A DNA stretch of 64,000 nucleotides from Lonicera japonica (GCA_021464415.1 CM038469.1:28327736-28391735); one strand, 5' to 3'; counted from the stretch's first letter, positions 12,437 through 26,453 are shown. Numbers and translations are program-made. Notes: generated from the letters alone by a model not told the origin.

Positions 12437-13428
12437 GAATAAATGACACCAAAGGCCCTCAAACTATATCATAAGTTTCAATTAAGCCCCTAAACTCAAT
12501 TTTGTGTTAATTGAAACCTTAAACTATTCAAATTGAACACTGATGGCCCTTCCATCTAAATCCTCCGTTAAATCAAACGGATTGATGAGTTTTTTTGCCA
12601 TTAATAAAGTTAATTGGAAAAAAATGGAAGAAAATTAGAAGAAGAAAGACAAAATAATTTAGAAAAATATAAACAAGCAAAATAATTTAGAAAAATATAT
12701 GGAACGCTTAAGTACATATTTACTTAGATTGTTATTGAAGATACATATATATATATATATGTTCACATATATATACACACATACATATCAACCCCCCACC
12801 CCTACAATGACAATTCATTAATTATTTTGATCACTTTAAAATATCATATATATATATATATTATTGGAATAAAAGTCAATTAATTAATACACTAATTCTT
12901 CTCGCTATTAAGAGGGACTCCACCATTCTTACTTCTTCCATCTTTATTTTTGTTGTACAAATCACAAAAATCATAACTTAGAAAACCCAAAATAAGAAAT
13001 TTATGTACATCCCATTTACTTAGATAAGTGTATCAATTAAATGAGTTTTATTTCAATGATACATATATAAACATACATATATAAACATGACTACTAGGTT
13101 GATCACTGAGATTATAAAATGTGGGTGTTTATATATATGTGATTTTTGTACTGTTGTTTAAAATGACCATATCGAGCAACCATTTTTGGTGTGTTGTCAG
13201 TCCGGTGGTGGAATAAGGAGCGCATGGTCAGTGCTAGGTTGGGGTGAGAGAGGGATTAAGTGTAGAGAGAGAGAGAAAGTCGATCTTTTTTTGATCTGTG
13301 TGAATGTTGATAACCCCATCTACTACTTTATTCTTTTATTTAGTGGTGTTGGGTTGTTTGGATACTTATATAGCATATATGTCTCGTAAGAATTGCGTGA
13401 GGGGGTGTCCCGCTTTATACTCTCACTG

Positions 13429-13459
<31 letters not shown>

Positions 13460-13683
13460 ATTTATATATGTGTAAATTTGTACATAAATCTCTTATTTTG
13501 GGTTTTCTAAGTTATGATTTTCTAAATTATTTTACTTCTTTCTCTTTATGACCAAAAAAATCATCAATCTGTTTGATTTAACGGATGATTTGGATGGAAA
13601 GGCCATCAGTGTTCAATTTGAATGGTTTAAAGGCTTAATTGAAACTTAGGACATAACTTAAGGGCTTGTGGTGTCATTTACTC
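12437..13683. mobile_element. Non-autonomous Mutator-like element with long TIRs
   Basis: Termini GAATAAATGACACCA and the complement of TGGTGTCATTTACTC begin inverted repeats of roughly 170 bp, which share CCGTTAAATCAAACGGATTG-like sequence. A perfect 9 bp duplication ATATATTTA flanks it (12428-12436 and 13684-13692). Units 2 (near 24570) and 3 (near 38480) show the uninterrupted site. A second inverted pair lies inside (about 12965-13020 against 13475-13530), with TA tracts. Short open frames between 13186 and 13510 show no transposase motifs. Confidence 0.85.
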
Positions 13684-13919
13684 ATATATTTATTTTACCT
13701 TTTACCCTAATCACTTTTAATTTTAGCAAAATATGTAGTTGACCCAACTCGAACTCACAACTTAAAAGTTGAAAACATTATTTTTAACCATTAAACTAAC
13801 AATAATATTATGCTAAAATTTTACACGTGCATGAGAATAAAACATGCACAAATACTACGTGTGCATCTTTATCTAGCTAATTAAGAATTACAGGTTGAGA
13901 GTAGAGCTGTTAAAAGATA

Positions 13920-14425
13920 TTACTCCCTCTCTTTTAATTTGGTAGTCTATTTCTGTTCAATATTTATCTTTGGACATTTTTTTAAATAACTCAAGTTAAT
14001 ATTATTATTATTTTTTTAAGATTATTCTTGGAACATATTTTTGAAATAACTCAAGTTAATAGTAATAATTATTCTTTTTAAACATAATTAATATAAAAAA
14101 AAATTGAAATATAAAATAAATTTTATTGAGAACCATTAAGTTGAAATTAAAATTATCTTTCATTTCATATTTCTTCATAATTATCATGGAATTAAAAGAA
14201 TGACTTTTAGGTTATTGTTTAGCCCTTGCCATGAGAAATTGATCTCGGTATACCGCACTACCTTTGGTCTAATTTGAGAATTTCGATTTTTAATTTTAAA
14301 TGTCAATAGAAAAGTGTGACTCATAAGTCATTTTTACTTTGTTGTTAAGAGATGCAAAGCATAATCATTCATTTTTTAAGCACCGTTGATGTAGCAAAGT
14401 TCTAACATAAAATTGTGGGAGTATA
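13920..14425. mobile_element. Possible Stowaway-like MITE, ancient
   Basis: The left end TACTCCCTCTCTT is typical of Stowaway elements with a TA target. A weak partner GGGAGTA occurs near 14418. The same block is in all three units, so it would predate the triplication. The inverted match covers only about 7 bases. Confidence 0.3.
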
Positions 14426-16127
14426 TACTTAAGTATTATTAACAACAAAAAAAACGTCTCAATAATATATGGATTTACACTCGGGGTGTAATTAAATTGG
14501 CAAAAGATTAGTCTCATGTCTATCTCGTTGCGTTTTAATCTCCGGGAACCTAATTAATTTCATCATTTCCCTCCCAAGATCAATCAACGTGTCTGTCTCA
14601 AAACATTATAAAAAGAGATTTTAAACCCAATTATAATGCCCCAAAAGATGTTCAAGGTCAAATCATCAAATCATTTAAACCTAACTCAAAAATTTCTTAT
14701 CTCCTTTTTGTAATTTATTTTAATTTCCTTCTTTGGAAAGGGTGGTGCAATTGTAGAAGAATACGAGGACATAAGCCCTCATTATTAGTTGAGTTGGGCA
14801 TGGGCTTCATTACTTGGCCCTGCTCAAAGATGGCCCAACCGTAAATTATATTTTATCCTGCTTAAATTGATATTCCATCTTCCTTTCTAAATGTCGGTAA
14901 TTGAATGTTTTAATTTTTTTTTTAGAAGATAGTAATATACCAGAGCTTGCATAAAAAAAGAAGTTGAATTTTTTTTCATTCATTAGGTTTAAATAATTTT
15001 TCCTTCAAAAATACTAGAACTTTTAATTTGAGACGAATAAAGTATACTATATATATATCCCGTTTAATTTTTCTAAATTTATTTAGACCTTTTATTTTTC
15101 AACTAATCGTTGGTTATAAATTAAATTTGCAAGCCATGTTTATTATTTTAGCCTATTATCTTCTTCTTTTTTTCCAAGAAGAATGTGGTTTGAGACAACG
15201 ATAAAATTTGAACAAGTTCGTATATTTTTATAATTACTTTTGAGAAATTATAATCTGTATACACATATTTTTATAATTACTTTGAGAAATTGTAAAATTT
15301 GAACAAGTATAGAAGCAATACGGTTGTGGCCTCAATACTGAAAATAGAATGGTTGTGCAATCAACTAATTATCATGAATTAAATACTTTCTACCAAAGCA
15401 TATCTTACATTTCTAACATATATTTTCAGCATACAGAACTTTGAAATGATTTCCATTCATGCTATTCGTAAATAATTTGTGTAATGTGTATATATAAATC
15501 ATTGTAGTTTCAGTTCTATTCATCATTTATCGCAATATAAGAGCAATTTTGTTAATTTCCTATTTATCAAATATTAGACATAAAGAAAAGTTTAATAGAT
15601 ATTGTTTTTTATGTCGTCTATTATTAACATTAAAATGTTGGAGGAAATTAAACCAGTGTATCTAATTAACTTTATTAGTTGAATATAGGTTAACGAATTG
15701 CGAATACGAAAATAAATACTTGAAGATGTTAAACAATGAGTAATAAAATCAAGGTTTCATAATATACAAGAACAGATGTGCAATCGTTGCAAGGTTTAAT
15801 TTTAAAAATTCTGTAATTTTGAATGTTTTATTTTACGTACCAATAAGGATAACTTGTAAAAATAAAAAAATTAAGAAAAGAAAATATCAAATCTTTTTTA
15901 AAAAATGAATAATATTTATTTTACAGTTTGTCAATTTGTAAAAGAAAAAAAAACGTAAATACTTCAAGCAAGCAAATGGATATGAATTTATATTTGTTTT
16001 TACTTAATTTCTTGGAAAATTAAATATTTAATAGTTTTGGTTTTTTTTTTTTAAAATATCAAATCAATTGTTACAAGATTAGTAGTGCATGATTCTTAAT
16101 TAAAAATATGCTAGAGCTAGGGACTTA

Positions 16128-16619
16128 GAGCATCTCCTACTGTTGTGGTATGTTTTTTGTGTAAATCCTATGTGTCAAGAAACTTTTACACAAAACTTGA
16201 AGTGTAAAAAAAATATGCTCCACTAGTACATTTTTAAACTTTTGTGTAAATTTTGAATGAACCAATAAGATAATTATGCATATTAGATATCATTTTATGC
16301 AATTTTTAATTATTTTTTCTTGAATTTTGGTATACATAATATTATAACAACAATGATCTTAATTTGTTGGTCTTGATGAGTAGATTTTAGATACGTATTT
16401 TTATTAAAATATATGATTTCTATAATAAGTTATTACATTTTAAAGTTTTATAAAATAATTGAAGAAATAAAAAGCTAACATGGTGGTGTTAGCTTGGTGC
16501 GTATTTTATACATTCATTTTACACAAAAGCAAAATTTAAAAGACTATTGGAACTCAAAAAATTTACAAATTTTATATATTTTACACAAAACTTAAATATA
16601 CACTACTGCTGGGATGCTC
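16128..16619. mobile_element. PIF/Harbinger-type MITE (GAGCATC ends)
   Basis: Ends GAGCATCTCCTACTG and the complement of ACTGCTGGGATGCTC are flanked by TTA (16125-16127, 16620-16622). Unit 3 has the empty site near 33470 (GGGACTTATAAAAC). Subterminal TGTGTAAA/TTTACACAAAA repeats recur near both ends. No coding capacity is present. Confidence 0.8.
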
Positions 16620-17456
16620 TTACGAAACAATAAAAATTGACATCATTAAGTGTTTTCATGCTTACTCGAAAGAGTATATAAATACAAAGAAAAATTAAAT
16701 TTGAGCAAATTAATATTAAAAATATCATTAAATTTTTTTTTTACTCTAATTGTTATAAAAATGAGCTTTATATTATTTAAAATGAGAATCATTATCTATA
16801 TCGAATCGTAATTACCTAACTTGTCACCGATTATTTTTATTTATTATTTTTTCCGATCTTCTCCTAAGATAGACATGAGTATGACTTGGGATTCTTATAA
16901 TCGACGTTGATAGTAACTTTCCCTTCTCAGCCAAATACGATTAAGCATATCCTTCAAGAGATGAACCAATACGCATTCTATAGCAACACTAGTACTTGTA
17001 AAATTTTCAGAAACTAATTTCACAATTATCTTGTTGAAAATGATTTTCAAAGCCAGAATTGTAATATTTTCATAAACTAATTTCACAATTATCTTATTGA
17101 TAATGATTTTCAAAGCCAGAACAACTATTCGTACAATATTTCTAGGTTGAAGATACTTAATTAAGTTGTTTCGTTTATGCATAGATTGAATTGTAGTTTT
17201 CTCCAATATTTCATTACAAGAATATAACGCAAATAACACATATTATTTTTTAATAAATGAAACGAATTGACAGGTTTAAGATTTTATAGGAAGATAAAAT
17301 GCAAGCTAAGAAGCAAGACATCATGCAAAATTATTACTTTATTGTCAAATATGCATATTAGACCAGTCATGTTCTCACCTATAAAATATTCATTTCATGA
17401 TAAATACTCAGATTTCAAATTTAAAAGAAATACAATAGTACTAACCATATTAAATA

Positions 17457-18240
17457 TAGTAAATAATTCAAATGGTCACTAAATTTTCGATTTAGTACTA
17501 CTTTGATTATTAAACTTTAAAACTAACCACTTTGGTCATTTAACTTCGGAATGAATACCAATTTGGCCATTTAATTCAATTTCGCTATTAAATTTTTTCA
17601 TTTGCATAACGCACAATTTTGTGTAGGGTCATTTTACTCATATTGCAATAAAATGACATTTTCCTCCAATAATTTGTCATAATGAAATACATAGAGTGTA
17701 TAAAACAGAGCAATATTTTCAACAAACAGCACAACTTAGGCTATTTTATAACCAAAATGATCAAAACATACTTAAAGTGGCATGCCCTATATATGGTTTC
17801 ATTCCATCAATTTAACATTCAAATTCGAAGAAATGACCATAGTGATACTCGCTCTAAAGTTGGATGGTCAAAGTAATTCGTTTTAAAGTTTGATGGCTAA
17901 AATAATACTGGATCGAAAGTTTAGTGATGGTTATATTTCATTACAAACAATCAAAGCTGTAATTACTTCTACATGCTATTTTAACGGTTGTTCAATATTT
18001 GTAACGAATTAAATCTGTTACTAAAATTAGTATTATAACGGATTGGCAATGTAATTAGTCTGTTACAAATCTATTCTTTGTAACGGATTTTGGTTAAGTT
18101 TAGTAACGGATATATCCATTACTAAAATGTTTCCCACGCCTAATTAGTAACGGATTTTATGTGTTAGAAATATTTTTTTCAACGGATTAAGTCCATTACA
18201 AAATGGTCATTCTGGTGTAGTGCTTTGGACCGTTTATTCT
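17457..18240. mobile_element. Mutator-like MITE, copy in unit 2, CACTA-interrupted
   Basis: It is the counterpart of 8805-9302, with the same flanking TATTAAATA on the right (18241-18249). Its right arm is interrupted at about 17930 by a CACTA-type fragment that ends near 18215. Confidence 0.7.
17930..18215 (+). mobile_element. CACTA-type 3' end fragment
   Basis: The segment is absent from units 1 and 3. Its right end is TTCTGGTGTAGTG, the complement of a CACTACACCAGAA terminus. Repeated TAACGGATT motifs on alternating strands resemble CACTA subterminal repeats. The left end shows no CACTA terminus, so only the 3' part remains. Confidence 0.6.
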
Positions 18241-19126
18241 ATTAAATATGGTAAAATAAGCGATAAAATGCATTGATTGGCAATTTTTGTGTTATTTACA
18301 CTATGCTCTCATGAAGTTTGACCGAATTGTCATTTTTTTATATATTCATAAAGTTTTATTTTTGCCAATCATATTCGTAAAGTTTGATTCCATTCTCAAT
18401 TTAATCCAAAATTCAACTTGCTATTTGTTTTCTGGATGCAAGATAACACTACTTTGATCTTCAACCACATAAGCGGCCCGTGGCATTTTTCTTCAAAGAA
18501 ACAAACGACACGTTAGTTTTTGTGATTTTGTAATAAATATTTTAAAAGCCGATTTTAAATAAATTTTTTATACATATTAAGATATATTTAAATAAATTTA
18601 ATTTGAATGAATATTGTTGGAACTATGGTGTATTTTGAAAAAAAAAAATATGAAAAAGAGAAGGAAACCAAAGCAATGTTAAAACTGAAAACTCAAAAAC
18701 TTAACACAAGGTCAATAATTAAAAATAAAATCTAACTTTATGTAATAATAGATAGATTAACTATATATATTCTTTATTTAATCTATATTAGATCCAATGG
18801 TATTTTAAAATTTACTTTAATTTGGAAGAGAAGGAGAAGCAATTAGTACTATCAACATATAATTTTTTTACTGCTTTAAATTACGATGAAGACAAACTAG
18901 TAAAATACAAATATTATATATTACAAAAATTAACAAAACATACCAATATCCTCCATATTTAATCACTAGAACCAAGCTACTAAAATCTCCTTATTGTATT
19001 GCAAAAACTCACTATGTACAATTTTATTAGTCTCCTCCAATAAATCACATGTATAATAGATATTCGTAAATAAGCATAATCATTTTTTAACCTTTAAAAA
19101 TTAGTCACTATGTAAGGTTTATTCTT

Positions 19127-20154
19127 TGATCATTTTAATAACTCAAATATAATCATGCATCGTTTATAGATTGATACAAACAAGCTTGGATTTGAATTCC
19201 TTTGAAATCGTAACTTTTTATAAACCGGTTTTAAAAAATAATTCATAATAAATTCAAACGGATGAATTTTGAGTTTTTACGAAAATAAGTGTCTTAGAAA
19301 CATGTTTACAACATTTTTCAAGCATTAAAATTGATTTTGGAGCAAAATTTGGAATTTTTGACCTGACAGGCAGTGGCAATCAGTTGACTAATTGAAGTTG
19401 CATCAGTCGACTGAGGGCCATTGCTCAATTGATGCCTCAGAATATAGTCGTTGGATTTTTTATACTTGCCACTTTTTGAAGCAAAGTCTATACCTACCTT
19501 CCAAAACAACATATCTTATGTGGGACTATATGTAAGACTTCTAAGGCACATTTAAACCACTCTTGAATCATTATTACATTCATCTATCTTCAATATTCAA
19601 AAGATTCAAGCCATTGTTTGGTCAATCCTTTCTATTTTGAGTTATAAATCTTGATTAAATTAGATAACTCTAGTGTGAGTTTCATCTTACATCTTTGTAT
19701 ACACATGAGAGTTATTATAAATTGGTGTTTATCACCAAACAAACTATTCATATACATTAGTGAAAGGTTCTCTCATTATAGAGCAAGAGTGATTCTTATG
19801 TGAGTGTAGTGATAGGTTTACACTTGTAAAATGTTTGATTTTCACCAGTAAGAAAATCAGTTAGTGGAACTTCTTGGGGGATCCACTCAGGCGCGAACGC
19901 ATGGTCTAAACAACCGAATTGTGCGCGAAAACAAAACGTCTTTGGCTCATTTAGTTCAATCTCTCTAAACTCAAGTTCTTTATTTACTTGTATTTATTCT
20001 TGTTGTTTGTTCTTAAGATTGATTGTTTTGCTTGTTTCTTTGATATATATTTAGTTAAACTCTTATTACTTAAACATTCTTTGAAACCATTTAAATTCTG
20101 CATTAAGTTTTAAAAACCCTATTCACCCCCTCTAGAGTATTTTCTGCCCTACAA
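19127..20154 (+). mobile_element. Copia-type LTR fragment (possibly Sirevirus-like)
   Basis: This 1.03 kb block replaces about 490 bp of the unit. Features seen in LTRs of Sirevirus-type copia elements are present: a palindrome CAGTCGACTG (19404-19413) with diverged copies beside it, the stretch AGTGGAACTTCTTGGGGGAT (about 19863), and the pyrimidine-rich end TATTCACCCCCTCTAGAG (about 20121). No target duplication or primer-binding site follows, so it is probably a truncated LTR joined by recombination. The assignment rests on resemblance. Confidence 0.5.
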
Positions 20155-21030
20155 GACCCTTAATCACTCAACTATTTGTGATAAACCTAGCCATGAACTA
20201 CTTGGCCAACTCCCTAAAATTGTCAATCGGCCTAGCTGGCAGTCAAGCAAACCATCATAAAGTTGTATCACCTAAGCTTGGAGGAAATATCCTTCACATA
20301 ATTACAATGTCTAAAAAGAAGTAGGCCACTACTTACTAATAATACCTTAAAGGTCGGCAGGATCAATTCAGCCATTGTACTTGTTGAACTTCGGCATGGA
20401 GAATTTCTTAGGTGGGGGAGCCTCAGAGATTCGTTGAGCGAATTAGAGCCACTCTACTCACCCAATAATATTTTGGCCAAATCTCTTGGCGTGTAAGTTA
20501 TAACTTCTCTAGCAACTGTTACATTAATCAGTTTTAGCAAATCATACTCTGTCCAAGTCTTAGGGCAAAAATCTTTTTCTGAGAGCTGTTCAAAAACGCT
20601 TTGCCTCTGAGTAACAATCGGATCATTTGATTTTGAAATTTGAACAAACTTTGCCTTTTCAACTATTCGGCCTTCGGTATAAATATGTGCTTGGGTTGTA
20701 ATAACTGGGGTTGTACTGTGTTTATCTCTCTTCTTGTGGAAAAAGCCTCTATGTCATCTTTGTCGTTTAGCAAAGCATTCTTCTTCAAGTGCTCCTTGAG
20801 CAACAACCAAAGTACTTGATTCTCTAATCTTAACTTGGTCAGTTTATTTTGGGAGTCAGTGGTAACAATAATACTTTGGTGATTGTAATTGTTGTCCACT
20901 GCTCTTCTGGCCTGGATAGTGGGAGTAATGGGGTTTTCAATCATTGGTAGGACCAGCAAATGTGCTCACCACCTTGTTGCTACTGGGATTGAAAGGCTTG
21001 AGTACCATCCATTGTTCTTCTTATTGGAAC
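20155..21030 (-). pseudogene. Decayed Ty3/gypsy gag in unit 2, truncated
   Basis: This is the counterpart of the gag remnants in units 1 and 3, with its C-terminal half removed by the LTR-like block ending at 20154. The longest open stretch (20663-20959, minus strand, 98 codons) contains ARRAVDNNYNHQSIIV and KLRLENQVLWLLLKEHLKKN, a region with coiled-coil character upstream of the gag core. The core block (ending near 20160) has stops. Nothing suggests a functional protein. Confidence 0.6.
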
Positions 21031-21507
21031 CATAGCCTTTGATTTTTTAGGAAAAATATATGGTAGGTAAACTATTTGATATGAAACTAAATGAGATTAA
21101 ATTGCTAAGAACTTAAGAAAGGTATTAGGAGATTTTTGCACAGACAACACAAATTATGGATGGCAAAAAATTTAGGTCTCCGCACCAGTTAAACTTTAAG
21201 CAATATCAATGGAATACTAAATAGAAAGTAGTAAGGAAAATGTGGATTTTTGTTATAAGGTACCTCTGGGCGGTATGTCCATTGTATGTGTGTGACTGTA
21301 TATTAGTGCTAAAGGCAATCAGTGAGGAGAATAATACAAGTTACCCACTTTCTCTCTTTAACACTAATTGTCTAAAATTCAGGACTTTTGTAATGAGCAT
21401 TCTCTTTTCTATTTATATGTACATAATTAGGGTCACAATGCTTTTCTAAGGTATAAAGTAAAATGACTATAAAAGGTAAAATTTGGGTACTACTCTATCA
21501 CTTTACA

Positions 21508-24055
21508 TGTGACGTCCCGAAGTCCCGTTTAGAGGATTATACCTCTGGGACCCGGTTAGCCACGGAGTCGTACGCGACGACGGGTGATTAAGTGTAAAAC
21601 TAGAACTTATATAGTTGAAGATATCGAATAAAACCATATATTTTGGAAAATTTTGGCATGTGGAGTTTGTACTTTCAATAAAACCATTTCCTACCAAACC
21701 AACACAAGTTTAGCTAAAATAATATCTCCATATCAATCAATTCCTTATCAAATAGAAATTCACCTCTAGTACACTGCAATGCCTCTAATGAGGTCTCAAT
21801 CTCATAATAACTTGACATCAATAATAATACACAACTATACAATGTACACATCTAGTTTATTAACTAAAGAACTAGTATACAGGTCGTTTCCAGACGACTT
21901 TGGTAATCTAATCTTCAGAGCTATCTAGACTCGATGAGTGCACCATTCCCCGGGTAATACCTGCAAAACCTGGTTTAGAAAATGGGAGTGAGCCAAATGG
22001 GCTCAGTGGGAACTATAAGAGTTCGTATAGAAAAATAGGTTAGAAATCATGCATGCTATGCAATGAAATTTAATGAAAATAGTTTATGTGCTGCTTCTCT
22101 GTAATAAACCATCTTTGGGTAGAAATGTGTATATACAAATATAAATACAAGTACGTATATAATACATTTAAGAAGCAGCCAATGCATGGAAAACCTTTCG
22201 TTATATGTATATAAATAATGTCCCCAACCCAAAGTACAAGAAAGGCAACGTATATATATATACACATCATACTGTATATGCCACAACACCACGACTAGAT
22301 CTATCACATCAATCACATATATCATACTCACGTCTAGGATTTTCATAAATCTACTGTACAGAGATAGCCGGCAACTCGGTTTCTTCTGCCCAAGGCAGGG
22401 ACCACCTACCAGGTCCACCTAGATGCTACCTCACGCAGCCACACAGGCATACGCTACCTCACGCCGCCATAAAGGCGCACGCTACAATAATACTCACGTA
22501 GCCCCCAAGGCTATACGCTATCGGTAATCACCATCTATCTAGTACGAACGGTGTGGCCATCCTATATAAAATCACAACAATCATCTCATCAAAGTATATA
22601 ATATAATCAAGAATATCCAAATACAAGCTCATCGTAATATATATAAAGTGGGCAGGCCAAAACACCTTAAAATCCGTAGTGGTATTGTTGTTAAGATTAA
22701 ACAAGAACCGCCAAGTCCTTCAGTTGGTAAGAGAAACCATAAAATCATCAGTTTGGGAGGTTTCATATGTTTTCATCAATTTGGCCCCAAGCCAAGTCTA
22801 ACACATTCAAACAATGTATATGAGTTCCCAATTAGCCTCCCATTAGGATTCAAAGACTTCATTTATTCAAAACATATTTATATATTTGACCAGCATACTT
22901 ACGGACTGGCTAGGTAAGTAGAAAATCTCATAAAAGTAGTTTATAACTTAAACACAACAACAATACCACCAATATATGTAACTTTGTCCAAAATATAGTT
23001 TAAATCCCATATATGACATCATACATAAGTGTATCAAAGTCTAGTGTATATAATCGTATACGTACTTGAAGGTCATATACCAAACTTTCTTATAAATCAT
23101 TTATAATTGGGGCTTTTTGTATAAAATCGTTATTGATGTCATATATGATGCAAATCTATCAAAGTTATCCAAAGAAATTGACCCAAACCCCATGCATATG
23201 CAACTTTGAGTAAAAACCCTAGGTTTGGATTGATTTGAGATGGATAAGTTGTAATCGTAAGAAAAATTGTTAAAATACTATTGTTCCCACCTTAAGAGGG
23301 TTAATCCCTTGAAGTATTGCGGATGAATCGAGCCGAAACTGCGTAGATGCGAGAATCCCCAATTTGAGCTTCCAAAACCTTAGCCATGGAGGATTTTTAT
23401 TCAGAAGGAGATGAAGATGATGATGGAGATGATGGTGATGATGTTAGTTTGGTGGGGAATAATACGCATAGAGTAATCTCTCAGTATCCCCTCAAATCAC
23501 TCCTCACCTCTCTCTCTAAGGCTCTCCAATGGTAGGGTGAAATGAGGATGAAAGGAGAAGAAGAAATATATAAAAAACCTGTCCAGCGTGATGTAGTTGA
23601 CTCCCCATTGTTCATGTAGTCGACTACATGAGGTAATTTCTGTCTCATTTAGTTTTTGGTCAATAGCTCGACTTCGCATGCATTTTTGGGCATCAAAGAA
23701 TTGGAATTGGGTCTCGTCCAAAACACGAAAGTTGTAGAGGGAATTAAAATAAATACGTGGCCAAAAACGGGGACTCATTTGGAGTTCGGATGAAGAAGTT
23801 ATTGTCTTCCAAAGTTGGGTAAAAATCATTAATCGCGTAGGATCGAAACTTATGATTTTCGAGCCGATTTCCGTCCGAACCACCCGAAACAACTTATGGT
23901 CATTATAACACACTTAAATATATTAATATGACTTGTTGGAGGTTTCCAAACCATTCCAACCTTTTCAGAACCCAATTTGGCTACCCGGAGCCAAATTCAA
24001 TCTTATACGCGATATGGGTCATGATTTACAAGCGATAAAAAAACCGGGTGTTACA
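21508..24055 (+). mobile_element. Solo LTR of a Ty3/gypsy-type element (2.55 kb)
   Basis: It starts TGTGACGTCCCG and ends GGGTGTTACA, giving TG...CA ends with an inverted TGTRACR core. A perfect 5 bp duplication TTACA flanks it (21503-21507, 24056-24060). Units 1 and 3 carry the uninterrupted site (CACTTTACA... near 11880 and 37930). No internal region remains, so it arose by LTR-LTR recombination. Inside are short GCTACCTCACGC-type repeats (about 22420-22520) and an 18 bp perfect palindrome CATGTAGTCGACTACATG (23613-23630). Open frames within it are not recognisable proteins. Confidence 0.88.
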
Positions 24056-26153
24056 TTACATGTGTCATAAAACAAAACAAGTAGCAAGTGTTTTGTGTGC
24101 ATTCGTAGAGACGACCATCTCATTTTCGTGATTTATCTAACTTGGTCAAATTGAATTTAATCGGCATTGGCAAAGCTACAAGGCCACTTCCTCTTCCTTG
24201 AGGTAGGCCTTTCAACGGCCTTGCAACTGGGCTTGTCCAATGTTTGGGCCCAAAACCCTAGTCATTATTGTTAGGCTTCCTCAATATGTAATATTAAAAC
24301 TATTTTTTCAAATTAATTCAATGTGATCTCTGGCCAAACAATAGAAAGTAATTTTTTGAAAATAAAAAAATAATGATGTAATATTAAAACTAGTTTTTCG
24401 AAATAATTCAATGTAGTCTTTGGTCAAACGATATAAAATAAATTCCTCTTTTAAATAAATAATGCGAACTTCTACATTTTTTTTAAATTGAATAATGTGT
24501 TACTGTAATGATAAATAATGAAGACTTCTCTTTTAAATGAATAATGTGCTAATGTAATGTTACTACTATAATATATTTATTTTACCTTTTACCCTAATCA
24601 CTTTTATTTTTAGCAAAATATTTAGTTGACCCAATTCGAACTCACAACTTGAAAGTAGAAAACATTATTTTTAACCATTAAACCAACAATAATTTTATGC
24701 TAAAATTTTACACATGCATGAGAATAAAACATGCTCAAATATTGTGCGTGCGTCTTTATCTAGCTAATTAAGAATTACAGGTTGAGAGTTGAACTATTAA
24801 AAGATATTACTCCCTCTCTTTAGTCTATTTCTTTTCAATATTTATCTTTGGGCAATTTTTAAGATAACTCAAGTTAATATTATTATTATTTTTTTCAAAT
24901 ATTTTTCTTGTAACATATTTTTGAAATAACTCGAATTAATAGTACTAATTATTCTTTTTAGACATAATTAATATAAAAAAAATTGAAATATAAAATAAGT
25001 TTTATTGAGAGCCATTGAGTTGAAATAAAAATTATCTTAAAAAAGTTGTCAAAATTAAAGCAAAATTTTTAATTCGAGACAAGAAATATGACTTTTCATA
25101 ATTATCATGGAATTGAAAGAATGACTTTATATGGTTTATGTTTAGCCATGGCCATGAGAAATTGATCTCGGTATACCGCATTACCTTTGGTCTAATTTGA
25201 GAATTGCGATTTTTAATTTGAAATGTCAAGAGAAAAGTGTGACTCGTTAGTCATTTTTTGCTTTGTTGTTAAGAGGTGCAAAGCATAATCATTTATTTTT
25301 TAACCACCGTTGATGTAGCAAAGTTCTAACTTAAAATTGTGGAAGTACATACTTAAGTATTATTAACAACAAAAGAAACGTCTCAATAATATATGGCTTT
25401 ACACTACGGGTGTAATTAAGTTGGCAAAAGACTAGTCTCATATCCGTCTCACTGTGTTTTAGTCCTTGAGAACCTAGTTTCGTTGTTTCTCTCCTAAGTT
25501 CAAACACCGTGTCTATCTCAAAACATTATAAAAAAAGTAAAATAAAAATAGTGTCTTGAAACCCATTTGTAATACCCCAAAAGATCTTAAAGGTCAAATA
25601 ACGTAAACCCTCACGATTTGTTGAGTTGGGCATGGGCTTCATAACTTGGCCCGCTCAAGGATGACCCAACCGTAAATTATATTTTAGCCTCCTTAAATTG
25701 ATATTCTCATCTTCTTTTCTTAATGTCGCTAATTGAAAGTCTTAATTTTTTTTTAGGAGATAGTAATGTACCAGAGCTTGCATAACAAAATAAGTTGATA
25801 TTTTTTCATTCATTAGGTTTAAATATTTTTTCCTTCAAAATATACCAGAACTTTTAATTTGAGACGAATAAAGTATATTATATATATATATATATATCCC
25901 TTTTAATTTTTCTAAATTTATTTAGACCTTTTATTTTTCAATTGACCTTTGGTTATAAATTTGGAAGCGATGTTTATTATTTTAGCTTATTATCTTCTTT
26001 TTTTCCAAGAAGAATGTACTTTGAGACAATGATAAAATTTGAACAAGTACATATATTTTTATAATTACTTTTTTTTTTTTACAGCAAGGAAGGCATATAT
26101 TAATTCAAATCGTTCCAAATAATATCAGAAATAACGGGAGGACAGGACCCCTC

Positions 26154-26453
26154 TCACTCTTGCAGACTAGTCAAAAAAAAAAGGGACGCCGCCCTAGCTA
26201 ACGAATGGGAAACCACATTCGCTGACCTCTTAACAAACCTTACATGACAGTGATCAATCGCTATTAAAATAGCTTTACAATCATCAAGGACCAAACCTGC
26301 ACTAGATAAATCACTATTGTTATTGGACAAGCTATCTGCTACAATTTGTGAGTCAGTCTCAATAGTGATCTTAGAGAAATTTTTAGCTTTTGCCCAACTG
26401 AGAATTTCTCTTAGGCCTATGGCCTTGGCTAGCAAGGGAGAATAGTAGCCCAT
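26154..26453 (-). pseudogene. LINE RNase H domain remnant (RVT_3 type)
   Basis: A 99-codon open stretch encodes the C-terminal two thirds of a plant LINE-associated RNase H. It contains the EAxxLRE-like KAIGLREILSWA, the ETDSQIVADSL block with the catalytic Asp, and the NVVSHSLARAA block, which normally carries a catalytic Asp (N-x-x-A-D/H-x-L-A) and here has Ser-His instead. In the intact enzyme this domain would degrade the RNA strand during reverse transcription. The N-terminal strand with the first Asp is not in frame. It ends about 75 bp before the poly(A). Confidence 0.75.

Larger units (their letters stand above)
6912..15499. repeat. Tandem array unit 1 (about 7 kb plus insertions)
   Basis: This is the first of three direct copies. 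Shared anchors with units 2 and 3 include GAGCAATTTT at 6951/15541/32903, the AAGCAAGACATCATGCA block near 8625/17318/34504, the gag block near 10540/20160/36590, CGGTATACCGCA near 14245/25165/39075 and the TTTTATAATTACTTTTGAGA block near 15225/32600/39995. Subtracting the MITE (7584-7876) and MULE (12437-13683) leaves about 7.0 kb. Near 9910 this unit lacks about 110 bp that units 2 and 3 keep. Confidence 0.85.

Noticed and set aside
16895..17239. 114-codon minus-strand open frame
   Set aside because: It covers a local duplication (the ATTATCTT...GATTTTCAAAGCCAGAA block twice) and has no counterpart open frame in units 1 and 3.
22056..23913. Open frames of 120 and 138 codons
   Set aside because: They lie within the gypsy solo LTR, have no domain-like features and are best seen as chance frames.
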